From G965276675 sp965276675 (GTDB lineage: Bacteria; Acidobacteriota; Terriglobia; Terriglobales; Acidobacteriaceae): DNA of 64,000 nucleotides. The translations under genes were made by a program, and so were the position numbers. This document shows positions 35,457 through 44,064 of the stretch, in pieces. The DNA is taken from positions 868,001-932,000 of the forward strand of contig OZ255624.1 in NCBI GenBank assembly GCA_965276675.1. Direction: 5' to 3'. Under the pieces are notes generated by a model that was given only the letters and a program-made list of their open reading frames with translations, searched no databases and was not told the origin of the DNA. Numbering within the stretch: the first letter of the stretch is position 1; every line of letters starts with the position of its first letter.

Positions 35457-36158
35457 ATGCTGGGAATGGGGATGCGTAAGGTGGGTTGGCGTGGGGCATT
35501 GCTGTGCGGGCTGATGGTGGCCGTTACGCCACTGGCTCGGGCGGACTCGAATCATTGCGACAATCCGCCAAAGGAGAGCCACTATCTGCCGCAGGCGGGA
35601 GATCGCGAGGAACCGACGCAGCTGTCTCTATCGCGAGCCTTCAGCGGCAGCGGACATCTGGAGCTCAATGTGTGCTACGGCGAGGTGCGTATCCGGCCCT
35701 CGCAGGATGGACAGCTTCATCTAAAGGTGGAGGCCAGTGAAGCGCCTGAGCTGAAGATGCGCGGGTATGTGAAGACGCTGGAGGTGGCGGGCGACCGTGC
35801 GACGATCAGCCTGGAGTTTCCTAAGCGGCTGCACCCGCATGTGCTGCTGGAGGTGCCTGCGTCGGGAGCGCTGACCAGTGAGATTAATCTGGGGTCGGGC
35901 GACCTGCTGTTCTACGCGACTGGACAGCAAGGCAGGCGAGAGCTGAATCTGGGCTCTGGTGGCGCAACAATCTACCTGAATGGGGACCAGGACTACTCGC
36001 AGCTGGAGGCGAATGTGGGAATGGGCAGCTTCCACGATCACCGGCCGGGCGGCCAGAGTGCGCACATGGTCATCAGCAAGGACCTTAGTGGTAAGGGCGC
36101 GTCGCCGTTGGAGGTGAATGTGGGTGCGGGGTCGGTGGATTTGAAAGCGGCGGAGTGA
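35457..36158 (+). CDS. exported protein, DUF4097/adhesin-head-like
   Basis: 233 residues. Signal peptide (about 10-30, GALLCGLMVAVTPLARADS), then a Gly/Asn-rich beta-helical pattern: GSGHLELNVCYGEVRIRP, EINLGSGDLLFYATG, RRELNLGSGGATIYLNGD, LEANVGMGSFHD and VNVGAGSVDLKAAE. The regular SGD/GSG turns resemble DUF4097/DUF2807 proteins, which form right-handed beta-helices. A periplasmic or surface location is inferred. ATG 35457 has GGAGG six bases upstream; the TTG at 35439 sits directly on another purine run and is less likely. Function unknown. Confidence 0.72.
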   Translation: MLGMGMRKVGWRGALLCGLMVAVTPLARADSNHCDNPPKESHYLPQAGDREEPTQLSLSRAFSGSGHLELNVCYGEVRIRPSQDGQLHLKVEASEAPELKMRGYVKTLEVAGDRATISLEFPKRLHPHVLLEVPASGALTSEINLGSGDLLFYATGQQGRRELNLGSGGATIYLNGDQDYSQLEANVGMGSFHDHRPGGQSAHMVISKDLSGKGASPLEVNVGAGSVDLKAAE

Positions 36159-36241
36159 GTGGGGCCTGGGCTAAAGGTCTGGCGATCGTGTGGTGAATCA
36201 AAAGTTCGCTGCATGTTATGAGATGGAAGTGTCGAAATGCA

Positions 36242-36277
36242 GGTCCTTCGACTCGCTACGCTCGCTCAGGATGACAG
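36242..36277. repeat. dispersed repeat, short copy (TCCTTCGACTC-GCTCAGGATGACA)
   Basis: A short palindrome-like copy with central GCTACGCTCGCTC, sharing both ends with the copy at 33669-33721 and, more loosely, with each 112-bp unit at 25939-26277. Intergenic, between the exported protein and the HEPN gene. Confidence 0.65.
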
Positions 36278-36308
36278 CTCTTCATGTGAACGAATTTGAT
36301 TCAGGACA

Positions 36309-36689
36309 CTAGGCGTTGAGTTCGGCGATGCGTTGACGGATGTGACGGTCGAGGATGAGAACAGACTTCATAACAGCAGCGCGATCCAATGAGAAATCAG
36401 GATGAGAATTTTCGTAACGGAAAATTCCGGCGAAATCATTTAGGTCTTCTACCCTGACGCTGACGATTGGCATTTGTTCTCCTACCTCTGCCAGTCTTCG
36501 CAAGAGGGGGCCAAGATCGTGTGTGAAAGGAAAGGACTCACCTTTGGCGGCCAAGAGAGCCTTGAAGAGCTTCTCTACAGCTTACTGGGCATGGAATCCG
36601 AAGATCTGATGCGGCGCTTCGGGCCATTGCATGGTGGCGAGATCCTCAGCCAATCTGTGCAGAAGAATCTGGATCTGCTCGTCGCGCAT
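36309..36689 (-). pseudogene. HEPN-domain protein interrupted by a stop codon
   Basis: One frame covers both halves. Residues 1-35 (MRDEQIQILLHRLAEDLA ... IFGFHAQ) end at TAA 36582-36584, and the same frame continues AVEKLFKALLAAKGESFPFT, FRYENSHPDF and RHIRQRIAELNA. In PF05168-type HEPN proteins this site reads HAQQAVEKxLKALL, so the stop most simply arose from CAA (Gln) to TAA. The second half has ATG 36554 and could in theory be translated alone, without the first helix. FRYENSH fits an Rx4H arrangement, but whether this group has nuclease activity is unclear. It overlaps the nucleotidyltransferase gene by 44 bases, the usual tight MNT-HEPN coupling. Confidence 0.8.
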
Positions 36690-37035
36690 CACGGTCGTAA
36701 AGCACCTGACCTTCCTGGTCAATACAGTGGTGAACGCTGTTCCGCGAATGGCGAAACCGCTCATGGTGCGCTTTGTCCGTGACAACTACATCGAATGGCA
36801 TGTGGATGTCGCTGAGCTTGTGTCGGGGTAGCGGGTGTTCCATTCCCGGGGTGAGTTCGTCGAAGATCACGGCCAGATCGAGGTCGCTGTCGGGGCGGGC
36901 TGTGCCGCGGGCGCGCGAGCCGAAGACGATAATCTTGGCCGGATTGGCTTCCTTGATGATGCGTTCGACCAGCGTTGTCACCTTCTCAGGCGTGACCACC
37001 CAGGTCTTCCAGAAGTCTGTGTTCGCTGTGGCCAT
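36646..37035 (-). CDS. MNT-type minimal nucleotidyltransferase (antitoxin-like)
   Basis: 129 residues. The pol-beta-type active site is intact: IVFGSRARGTARPDSDLDLAV (about residues 31-51) with GSx10DxD, and a third acidic candidate in FDVVVTD. MNT proteins paired with HEPN toxins AMPylate and silence the toxin in characterised systems (MntA-HepT). Here the partner gene is interrupted, so the enzyme may be an orphan. ATG 37035 was chosen over an upstream continuation to 37233, which runs into the rimP leader. It is transcribed divergently from rimP. Confidence 0.8.
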   Translation of the reverse strand: MATANTDFWKTWVVTPEKVTTLVERIIKEANPAKIIVFGSRARGTARPDSDLDLAVIFDELTPGMEHPLPRHKLSDIHMPFDVVVTDKAHHERFRHSRNSVHHCIDQEGQVLYDRDARRADPDSSAQIG

Positions 37036-37149
37036 GAGAGCGGCTTCCGATACCGCGGTTGTGCTCCCATCATTGTAAAATAGGCCGGTTCGGCGTAGTC
37101 TTAGGTGAGACGAGTTTGTTCCGCGTTCGGGCGACTGGCGGAAGAGATG

Positions 37150-37171
37150 AGTGGGCGGAAGCCCACTTTTT
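37150..37171 (+). promoter_or_regulatory. terminator-like hairpin in the rimP-nusA-infB leader
   Basis: AGTGGGC (37150-37156), loop GGAA, GCCCACT (37161-37167), then TTTTA and ATTT, about 70 bases before the rimP start. A short stem plus T run in this leader is recurrent in bacteria and is the kind of site where NusA could attenuate its own operon; that role is inferred here. Upstream, 37075-37149 is non-coding. Confidence 0.72.
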
Positions 37172-37241
37172 ATTTGCTGTGAACCCTCAGCCGTGGCGCC
37201 CGGCAAACCGCGCCAGGTCAACATGCTCGTCACGCAATCCT

Positions 37242-37919
37242 ATGGCTCTGGATCTGGACCAAATCCGTGCAACGGCTCAACGGGTCGCGGCCTCCTACGG
37301 GCTCGATGTGGTGGACATCGAGTTTACTGGTGGCTCGAAGCACCGGGCGCTCACCGTATTTATTGAGCGGAATGCCGAGGGGCGGGCGCGACTGGCGGCC
37401 GAGGTGCAAGCCGCAGCGGAGTCGGCGCGCAGGGAGGCAGAGGACGGCGAGGGGGACGCAAACATTGGCGAGACAGAGGCTTCGGAGCTGCCCAGCGCGC
37501 TGCTGAGCGGGCTTCTGGATGTCGAGCAGACCTCTGGCGTGACCCATGAGAACTGCGAGCAGTTCAGCCAGGACTTCGGCACCGTCATCGATGTGGAAGA
37601 CCTGATCCCTGGCGCCGAGTACACGCTGGAGGTTTCGTCTCCCGGTTTGGATCGCAAGCTGGAGCGTCCCGCGGATTTTGGGCGCTTTCGTGGGAGCCTG
37701 GTGAAGTTGCAAAGTTTTCAGCCGATTGCCGGGAATCGCCACTGGCAGGGGCGCCTGGTGAGTGCGGGCGAGGGCAGGATTGCGCTGGACCTCACCGCGA
37801 TGAAGCAGAAAAGGGTCAAAGGGAAAGACAAGGGCAAAAAGGGAGCACCGGCCGCGCCCGAAGTGGTGGAGATTGACATCGCCAATATAGAAAAGGCGAA
37901 TCTGGTTCCAGAGATTTAG
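37242..37919 (+). CDS. rimP: ribosome maturation factor RimP with an internal acidic insertion
   Basis: Assists late 30S maturation. 225 residues against about 150 normally. The N-terminal domain opens DQIRATAQRVAASYGLDVVDIEF, and the conserved C part reads VIDVEDLIPGAEYTLEVSSPG and DRKLERPADFGRFRG. The extra length lies mainly at about 46-98, an Ala/Glu-rich stretch (ARLAAEVQAAAESARREAE, DANIGETEASE) where family members have a short turn. A second basic insert (KQKRVKGKDKGKKG) lies near the end. The frame is open upstream to 37059, but that includes the leader hairpin, so ATG 37242 is the start. First gene of rimP-nusA-infB. Confidence 0.93.
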   Translation: MALDLDQIRATAQRVAASYGLDVVDIEFTGGSKHRALTVFIERNAEGRARLAAEVQAAAESARREAEDGEGDANIGETEASELPSALLSGLLDVEQTSGVTHENCEQFSQDFGTVIDVEDLIPGAEYTLEVSSPGLDRKLERPADFGRFRGSLVKLQSFQPIAGNRHWQGRLVSAGEGRIALDLTAMKQKRVKGKDKGKKGAPAAPEVVEIDIANIEKANLVPEI

Positions 37920-37995
37920 TTGTAGTCAGGAGCGGGCCCCGTCCGCAGATTTGTAAATAAGCGCAGACGTTCAAGAAACAAAGAGAGATAGAGAT

Positions 37996-39903
37996 ATGGC
38001 AGCAAGCTTGCTTTACCAGAGCATTGAGATTTTGAGCCGCGAGAAGGGCATCGACCCCGGGATCGTGGTCACGGCCGTGGAAGATGCAATTGCCCTCGCC
38101 ACGCGCAAGTATTACAAGACGCAGGAGAATATGCGCGCCGAGCTCGACAAAGAGTCGGGCGAGATTCGCGCCTATGTCTACAAAAGCGTGGTCGAGACCG
38201 ACGACGAGATCGAGAACGACATGAACCAGATCTCGCTCGATGAGGCGCGTGAGCTGGCGCCCGAGGTCGAGGTCGGTGGCGAGATCCGTTACTACAAGCC
38301 TACGGATGTGCTGGGCCGCATTGCCGCGCAGATGGCCAAGCAGGTCATCTTCCAGAAGGTGCGCGAGGCCGAGCGGGATACCGTTTTCAACGAGTACAAC
38401 CACCGCGTGGGCGAGGTAATCAGCGCTAGCGTCAAGCGGGTCGAGCCGCAGGATGTCATCATGGACCTTGGCAAGGCCGAGGCCAAGATGCCCCGTCGTG
38501 AGCAGTCGCGGCTGGAGCAGTTCTCGGTCGGCGAGCGCATCCGCGTGGTGCTGCTGCGCGTGGATCGTGCGGCTAAAGGCCCGCAGGTGGTGGTTTCGCG
38601 GGCGGTTCCAGAGCTGGTGCAGAATCTCTTCCAGAGCGAGGTGCCGGAGATCTACGACGGCACCGTCTCGATACGGGCTATCGCGCGCGAGGCGGGTGAA
38701 CGCACCAAGATCGCGGTGCAGTCGCGCGACAAGGACGTGGACCCGGTCGGCGCGTGCGTGGGCATGAAGGGCATGCGTGTGCAGTCGATCATCCGCGAGC
38801 TGCGCGGGGAAAAGATCGACATTATCGAGTTCTCCGAAGAGATCACGACTTTTGCTGAGAAGGCGCTGCAGCCGGCCAAGGTAAGCCGCGTCAGCATCAC
38901 GGACCTGAGCGATAAGCAGATCGAGGTCATCGTCGACGATACGCAGCTCTCGCTGGCAATCGGCAAAAAGGGCCAGAATGTTCGGCTGGCGGCCAAGCTG
39001 CTGGGCTGGAAGATCGACATCAAGAGCGAGGAAGAGAAGCGCCAGGAGGTCGAGCAGCAGATGACGGGCATGAGCGGCGGTCCTGCGACGCCGATCGAGC
39101 AGGTCGCCGAATTGGGCGAGCAGATCATTCAAAAACTGATCGCTGCCGGTATTACGACGGTGGAGTCGCTGGCCGACATGACGCCCGAGCAGCTGGAAGA
39201 AATTCCGGGCATTGGCGACCGGACGCTCGAGAAGATCGCGACTGCGGTGCGCCACTACTTTGGCCAGTACGAGCCCGGAGAAGAGGGCGCGCCCGCTGGT
39301 GAGGCGAACACGGGCGAGGGTGCTGCAACTGGTGATGAGAGCGCAGGGGAACGGAACGAAGGGGGATTGATGGCAGAGAACGAGACGCCGGGAGTGAGCG
39401 GCACGCCAGTTGCAGGGGACCTGGAACTGGTGGAGCAGGAGCCAGCGGGTAACGACAGGGTAGAGGCGGATGCGCTGGGCGGTGAAGATGTCCTGGGCGT
39501 CGACGCGCGCGAGCCCACCGATGCGGAGTTCCGGGCGGCCGAAGCGGCAACGGATCGCGATAGCGAGCTCGATGAGCAGCGGGCCATTGCGGATGCGCAG
39601 CTGGGTGAGGAGGTCGATGCGTTACAGGTGGACAACACAGACGAGCCGCGCGAGATCCCAGACCAGCGCGACACCTCTGGCTGGATTGTGGATGAGCTTG
39701 CTCATGAGCGCATGGAAGAGCTGACCGAATCTGGCACCAATGTCGGAGATGTCGGGGTTCTTCCGCAGGATCCAGGGCGTGACGACACCAGCGAGAAGCT
39801 GCAGCAAAACAATCCCCAGGAGCAACGGATGCCATTTGGCGAGTCCGAAGAAGACGCGGTGTTACCGGATAGTAAGCTGCAAGAGGATGACGAGGGTGTG
39901 TAA
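37996..39903 (+). CDS. nusA: transcription termination/antitermination factor NusA with long acidic tail
   Basis: Binds RNA polymerase and controls pausing, termination and antitermination. 635 residues. Order: N-terminal domain (1-125, ASLLYQSIEILSREKGIDP), S1 (about 135-200, GEVISASVKRVEPQDVIMD), KH domains (about 205-345, with DPVGACVGMKGMRVQSI and LSLAIGKKGQNVRLAAKL), and a helix-hairpin-helix repeat (about 395-415, LEEIPGIGDRTLEKI). After this come roughly 210 residues rich in Glu, Asp, Gly and Ala, with no predicted fold. E. coli NusA has acidic AR domains here, but this segment is longer and less regular. Between rimP (76 bases) and infB. Confidence 0.97.
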   Translation: MAASLLYQSIEILSREKGIDPGIVVTAVEDAIALATRKYYKTQENMRAELDKESGEIRAYVYKSVVETDDEIENDMNQISLDEARELAPEVEVGGEIRYYKPTDVLGRIAAQMAKQVIFQKVREAERDTVFNEYNHRVGEVISASVKRVEPQDVIMDLGKAEAKMPRREQSRLEQFSVGERIRVVLLRVDRAAKGPQVVVSRAVPELVQNLFQSEVPEIYDGTVSIRAIAREAGERTKIAVQSRDKDVDPVGACVGMKGMRVQSIIRELRGEKIDIIEFSEEITTFAEKALQPAKVSRVSITDLSDKQIEVIVDDTQLSLAIGKKGQNVRLAAKLLGWKIDIKSEEEKRQEVEQQMTGMSGGPATPIEQVAELGEQIIQKLIAAGITTVESLADMTPEQLEEIPGIGDRTLEKIATAVRHYFGQYEPGEEGAPAGEANTGEGAATGDESAGERNEGGLMAENETPGVSGTPVAGDLELVEQEPAGNDRVEADALGGEDVLGVDAREPTDAEFRAAEAATDRDSELDEQRAIADAQLGEEVDALQVDNTDEPREIPDQRDTSGWIVDELAHERMEELTESGTNVGDVGVLPQDPGRDDTSEKLQQNNPQEQRMPFGESEEDAVLPDSKLQEDDEGV

Positions 39904-40074
39904 ACGGGGAGCCGTAGGGGAGTGTTTTCACTCTCCGGGCCCACATTTGGCGATTTCGCGCCATAATAGTATTGGGAACGCATCTGCACCGGTATGCCAT
40001 GAAGTCTCGGCATGCCATGAGGTCTTTATGAAGGACTGAGCGGCGCAGGTGACGATGTCACACAAAAGGAACGG

Positions 40075-43000
40075 ATGAGTAAAGTTCGGATCAACGATTT
40101 AGCGCGGGAACTGGAAGTAAAGAGCAAAGCGATTCTTGATGTGCTGACCGATGTCGGCGTGACATCCATCAAGACGCATTCCAGCTCGCTTGAAGAAGAT
40201 GAAGCTCAGCGTGTGCGTGTGCACTTTCAGCGCGGAGGCCGTAACGGCTCCCACGGCGCCAGCAAGAGTGACAGCAGCTCCAATCCCAAGATTGATTGGT
40301 CGCGCGTCTCCAAGCCCGGCGACGTGATGAGGGCGATTCAGCAGCGCAAAGAAGAGGCAGAGCGCGAGCAGGAGATGGCGAGTCGCCGTCCGGTTGCGCC
40401 ACCCGCGGATGGGGGCTCTGCACCCGTAACGGCAGCACCTCAGGCAGAGGCGCCAATGCAGCCGGCCGCAGGCTCGGGATCTGCTCCGGCCGCGGCGAGA
40501 CCATCCACGCCGGCTGCGGCCGCGAGTGCTCCAGCGGGGGCCTTCACCGGAACGCGGCCGACTGTTGCGCCGCCGATGACGCGCCCAGCCGAACCTTCGG
40601 GTACGCCAGCACCGCGCCGGATTGTGCCGCAGCCACGCCAGGCGCCAAATATTGTGGCGCCCCCACCTGCTCCAGCCATTGCCGCTAAGCCGCCAACCGG
40701 CCCAGTCGTGGCGCGTCCGCCAGTAGCTTCGGCTGCGCCTGCTTCAGCGCAGGGGTCTGCTGTCGCAGGGAACCGCCCGGCGATCGCAGCCGCGCCTCCG
40801 GCGGCTCCGGTGGCAGCACGTCCGCCAGTAGCTCCAGCCACTCCCGTAACACGTCCGGCTGTACCCACGGCGCAGGTTCCGGTGGCAGCGGTTCCAGCAG
40901 CACCGGTTACACCGCCGCCTGCAGTGCAAGAGTCTGCGGCAGCGACCGTGCCAACCGAGATATTGAGTGCTCCAGAGCTATCGGCGGGCACCCTCGCGGG
41001 GGGTTCTGAAGCAGTGTCCGCGACGGAGGCTGCTGTTCCAGCGGCGCCGCCGGCACGTCGCGTGATCATGCCGCAGACCGGCCCGCGTCCGGTATACACC
41101 GCACCCCCACCACGGCCTGTAGCGCCTTCCCCGAGCGCTCCGCAGCGCACGGGTGGTCCGGTGGTGGCGGGTCCGGGTGGAGTACAGGGCGGGATCCAGC
41201 GCGGTCGCCCGATCTTTGATCGTGGGCCGCGTCCAGGTGGCGGGCCGGGGGGGCCTGGTGGCCCAGGTTATAATCCGCGCCCCTCGGGTTCGGGTGGTCC
41301 AGGCGGCAGTTACAGCGGTCCTGGCGGTCCAGCAGCACGCCGGCCCATGCATCCTACGCGTTCCACGCCGGGTGGACCTCCGGGTCGGCCGGGCTTTGGT
41401 CCACCGCGTCCCGGTGGACCAGGCGGCCGCCCTGGCTTTGGAGCACCAAGGCCGGGCGTAGGCGCTGCTGGTCCTGGTGGCATGATGCCGCCTCCGAGCG
41501 AAGCCCCGCGTCCGCAGCGCCCCGCAGGTCCGCCACGCGGACGCGGACGCAAGCAGCAGTACCCGAAGACTAAAGAAGGCCCAATGAAGGGCTTTGCGCC
41601 GCCATCGCGTTTTGGCGGAGTGCAGATTCCTACCGAGCCGTTGCCCATTACGCGCAGCATTACTATCACGGAGGGGATCAGCGTCAAGGATCTGGCCGAG
41701 AAGCTTGGCGTCCGCGGCAGAGATCTGATTGCCTCATTGCTGATGCGCGGGGTCTTTGTCACGGTCAACCAGTCGCTCGATGGAGAGCTGGTCAAGGATG
41801 TGGCGCGCCAGTTCGGGGCCGATACGCAGATCATCAGCTTTGAGGACCAGATGGCGAACGAAGCCATCGACACCCTGCTCAGCCAGGAAGATCTGAGCGA
41901 CGTCGAGGTCACGCGACCCCCGGTGGTTACGGTCATGGGTCACGTTGATCACGGCAAAACGTCGTTGCTGGACGCTATCCGCGAAACGGACGTGGCGGCT
42001 GGCGAGGCGGGTGGCATCACGCAGCACATCGGCGCCTATAAGGTCCGGATCGCGAAGGCGGATTCACCAGCGTTTGGGCGCGAGATCGTCTTCCTCGACA
42101 CACCAGGTCACGAGGCTTTTACCCGCATGCGTGCGCGGGGCGCCAAGGTCACGGATATTGTCGTGATCGTAGTCGCAGCGGATGACGGCGTGATGCCGCA
42201 GACGCTCGAAGCCGTCGACCACGCCAAAGCGGCGAATGTGCCGATGATCGTGGCGGTCAATAAGATCGACAAACCGGATGCGCAGCCGGACCGCGTGAAG
42301 CAGCAGTTGGGTGATCGCGGGCTGGTACCGGAGTCGTGGGGCGGCAATACCGTCTTCGTAGATGTCTCGGCTAAAAAGCGCCAGAACCTGGACCTGTTGC
42401 TGGAGATGATCTGCCTGACCGCGGACATTGCCAACCTGAAGGCGACGCCGGATCGCGCCGGTGTGGGCACGGTGCTCGAAGCCAAGCTCGACCGCGGGCG
42501 CGGTGCGGTGGCCAGCGTGCTGGTGCAGAACGGCACTCTACGTAACGGTGACAGTTACATTGTTGGAAATACCTTCGGCAAGGTCCGCGCCATGTTCGAC
42601 GACCGTGGGCGCGCGATCGATGAAGCAGGGCCTTCGACTCCGGTCGAGATCCTGGGTCTCGAGAGCATGCCGGATGCCGGCGACAGCTTCCTGGTGATGG
42701 CGGATCGCGACAAGGCCAAGACGGTCTCGGTCTACCGCAAGATGAAGGAGCGCGAGTCGCAGCTGTCGAAGAGCTCGCGTGTCTCACTGGAAGGTCTGGC
42801 CGAGCAGATCAAGCAGGCGGGCGTGAAGGAGCTGCCGCTCATCATCAAGGGCGACGTGCAGGGTTCGGTGCAAGTGCTGGCCGATTCACTGGGCAAGATG
42901 TCGACCGAAAAGGTGCGGATCAAGATTCTCCACACCGGTGTGGGCGCGATCACCGAAAGCGACATTCTGCTGGCTTCGGCTTCGAATGCGATCGTGATCG

Positions 43001-43446
43001 GCTTCAACGCGCGGCCGGAGCGCAAGGCCGCCGAGATCGCCGAGCAGGAAGGTGTGGAGATCCGGTTGCACTCGATTATCTACGAGCTGCAGGACGAGAT
43101 CACCAAGGCGATGCTGGGGCTGCTCGATCCAGTGATCAAGGAGACCTACATGGGCCGCGCGCTCATCCAGGAGGTCTTCCGGATTCCGAAGGTGGGCACC
43201 ATCGCCGGTTGCCGCATTACGGACGGTTCGATTCGCCGTGATGCGGAGGTGCGGGTGATGCGCGATGGCGAGCAGCTCTTCAAGGGCAAGCTAGCGTCGC
43301 TCAAGCGCTTCAAGGACGATGCGCGTGAGGTCACCAATGGCATGGAGTGCGGCATGGGCATCGCGAACTTCAGCGACCTTAAGGCTGGCGACACCATCGA
43401 GGCCTTCTCGAGCGAGCGTGTGGCCGCGGAGTTGACCTCGCAGTAA
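40075..43446 (+). CDS. infB: translation initiation factor IF-2 with long Pro/Ala/Gly linker
   Basis: GTPase that brings initiator tRNA to the 30S subunit. 1123 residues. Domain order: N-terminal IF2_N (about 1-55, VRINDLARELEVKSKAILDV), a charged helix, a low-complexity linker of about 390 residues (about 120-510) first Ala/Pro- then Gly/Pro/Arg-rich, and a second IF2_N (about 535-575). The G domain follows with G1 GHVDHGKTS (about 622), G3 DTPGHEAF and G4 NKID, then the beta-barrel and C1/C2 domains. The linker exceeds that of E. coli IF-2 (890 residues in total). Last gene of the operon, closed by the terminator at 43465-43502. Confidence 0.97.
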   Translation: MSKVRINDLARELEVKSKAILDVLTDVGVTSIKTHSSSLEEDEAQRVRVHFQRGGRNGSHGASKSDSSSNPKIDWSRVSKPGDVMRAIQQRKEEAEREQEMASRRPVAPPADGGSAPVTAAPQAEAPMQPAAGSGSAPAAARPSTPAAAASAPAGAFTGTRPTVAPPMTRPAEPSGTPAPRRIVPQPRQAPNIVAPPPAPAIAAKPPTGPVVARPPVASAAPASAQGSAVAGNRPAIAAAPPAAPVAARPPVAPATPVTRPAVPTAQVPVAAVPAAPVTPPPAVQESAAATVPTEILSAPELSAGTLAGGSEAVSATEAAVPAAPPARRVIMPQTGPRPVYTAPPPRPVAPSPSAPQRTGGPVVAGPGGVQGGIQRGRPIFDRGPRPGGGPGGPGGPGYNPRPSGSGGPGGSYSGPGGPAARRPMHPTRSTPGGPPGRPGFGPPRPGGPGGRPGFGAPRPGVGAAGPGGMMPPPSEAPRPQRPAGPPRGRGRKQQYPKTKEGPMKGFAPPSRFGGVQIPTEPLPITRSITITEGISVKDLAEKLGVRGRDLIASLLMRGVFVTVNQSLDGELVKDVARQFGADTQIISFEDQMANEAIDTLLSQEDLSDVEVTRPPVVTVMGHVDHGKTSLLDAIRETDVAAGEAGGITQHIGAYKVRIAKADSPAFGREIVFLDTPGHEAFTRMRARGAKVTDIVVIVVAADDGVMPQTLEAVDHAKAANVPMIVAVNKIDKPDAQPDRVKQQLGDRGLVPESWGGNTVFVDVSAKKRQNLDLLLEMICLTADIANLKATPDRAGVGTVLEAKLDRGRGAVASVLVQNGTLRNGDSYIVGNTFGKVRAMFDDRGRAIDEAGPSTPVEILGLESMPDAGDSFLVMADRDKAKTVSVYRKMKERESQLSKSSRVSLEGLAEQIKQAGVKELPLIIKGDVQGSVQVLADSLGKMSTEKVRIKILHTGVGAITESDILLASASNAIVIGFNARPERKAAEIAEQEGVEIRLHSIIYELQDEITKAMLGLLDPVIKETYMGRALIQEVFRIPKVGTIAGCRITDGSIRRDAEVRVMRDGEQLFKGKLASLKRFKDDAREVTNGMECGMGIANFSDLKAGDTIEAFSSERVAAELTSQ

Positions 43447-43464
43447 GCCGCTCATCCTCGGTCG

Positions 43465-43502
43465 AATAAGAATTGCCCGGCACTGGCCGGGCAATTCTTA
43501 TT
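43465..43502 (+). terminator. terminator of the rimP-nusA-infB operon
   Basis: Perfect 17-bp stem (43465-43481 with 43486-43502) and ACTG loop, 19 bases past the infB stop. The descending arm ends CAATTCTTATT. Same build as the ahcY hairpin (17-bp stem, 4-base loop). Confidence 0.85.
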
Positions 43503-44064
43503 CTGGATGCATCGTATTCGAAGACCTGTTCTGGGTTGCTACTCTCGCGGTTCTGTCCTTCGTGGCAGAACTGCCGGGGGTACTGCAGCTCCGGCGTGAG
43601 TCTGCACTCCACCTGAAAGCTTCCGGAGTAGCCAAACAGCGGTCCCCACCTGCTGTTTGTAGCCGCAACCGAGATGCGAAAGCATTGCTCCCGATCGTCA
43701 TACCATTCGCATACGTCGGCGACACCGGAAAAGAGCAGCGGAAAGGGAATGCAATGGGCCCTTCGTAGAATCGCTGCGAACCGAAGCGGAAATCCCATCT
43801 CTGGTGAAGATCGGGCTGCTGGGTTAATCGCCAGGGTTGTCCATCTCTCCGCGAATCAGTATTTCAACATAGATGCCCGAACGTGGAGCGTTCTTTGCGT
43901 GCACGGAAAGAGCTCAGCAGGCACCGCCGAAAATTCCGGCTATTTCGGCGAAACTGGCGAGCAGAGGCGAACGTGGCCTTTTTCGAGGGGGTCGCGCCTT
44001 TTATGGTTTTTTGTGTCGGCTTTGCTGCCACCACAGCTAGGTGTCTATGCCGTAAGCTAAGCGG
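43503..44064. other. intergenic region with a doubtful minus-strand reading frame
   Basis: 562 bases between infB and the next gene. A minus-strand frame from about 43798 encodes a Cys-containing, protein-like stretch (WYDDREQCFRISVAATNS, FGYSGSFQVECRLTPELQ), but it runs through the infB terminator and stops inside infB at 43379. It may be the decayed end of a gene or chance. The remaining 260 bases show nothing I can name. Confidence 0.4.

Noticed and set aside
37816..39255. 479-residue minus-strand frame opposite rimP/nusA
   Set aside because: Arg/Leu/His-rich shadow of nusA, which is unmistakable on the plus strand.
43379..43798. 139-residue minus-strand gene after infB
   Set aside because: It would run through the infB terminator and end inside infB. 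The protein-like middle is noted as intergenic content only.
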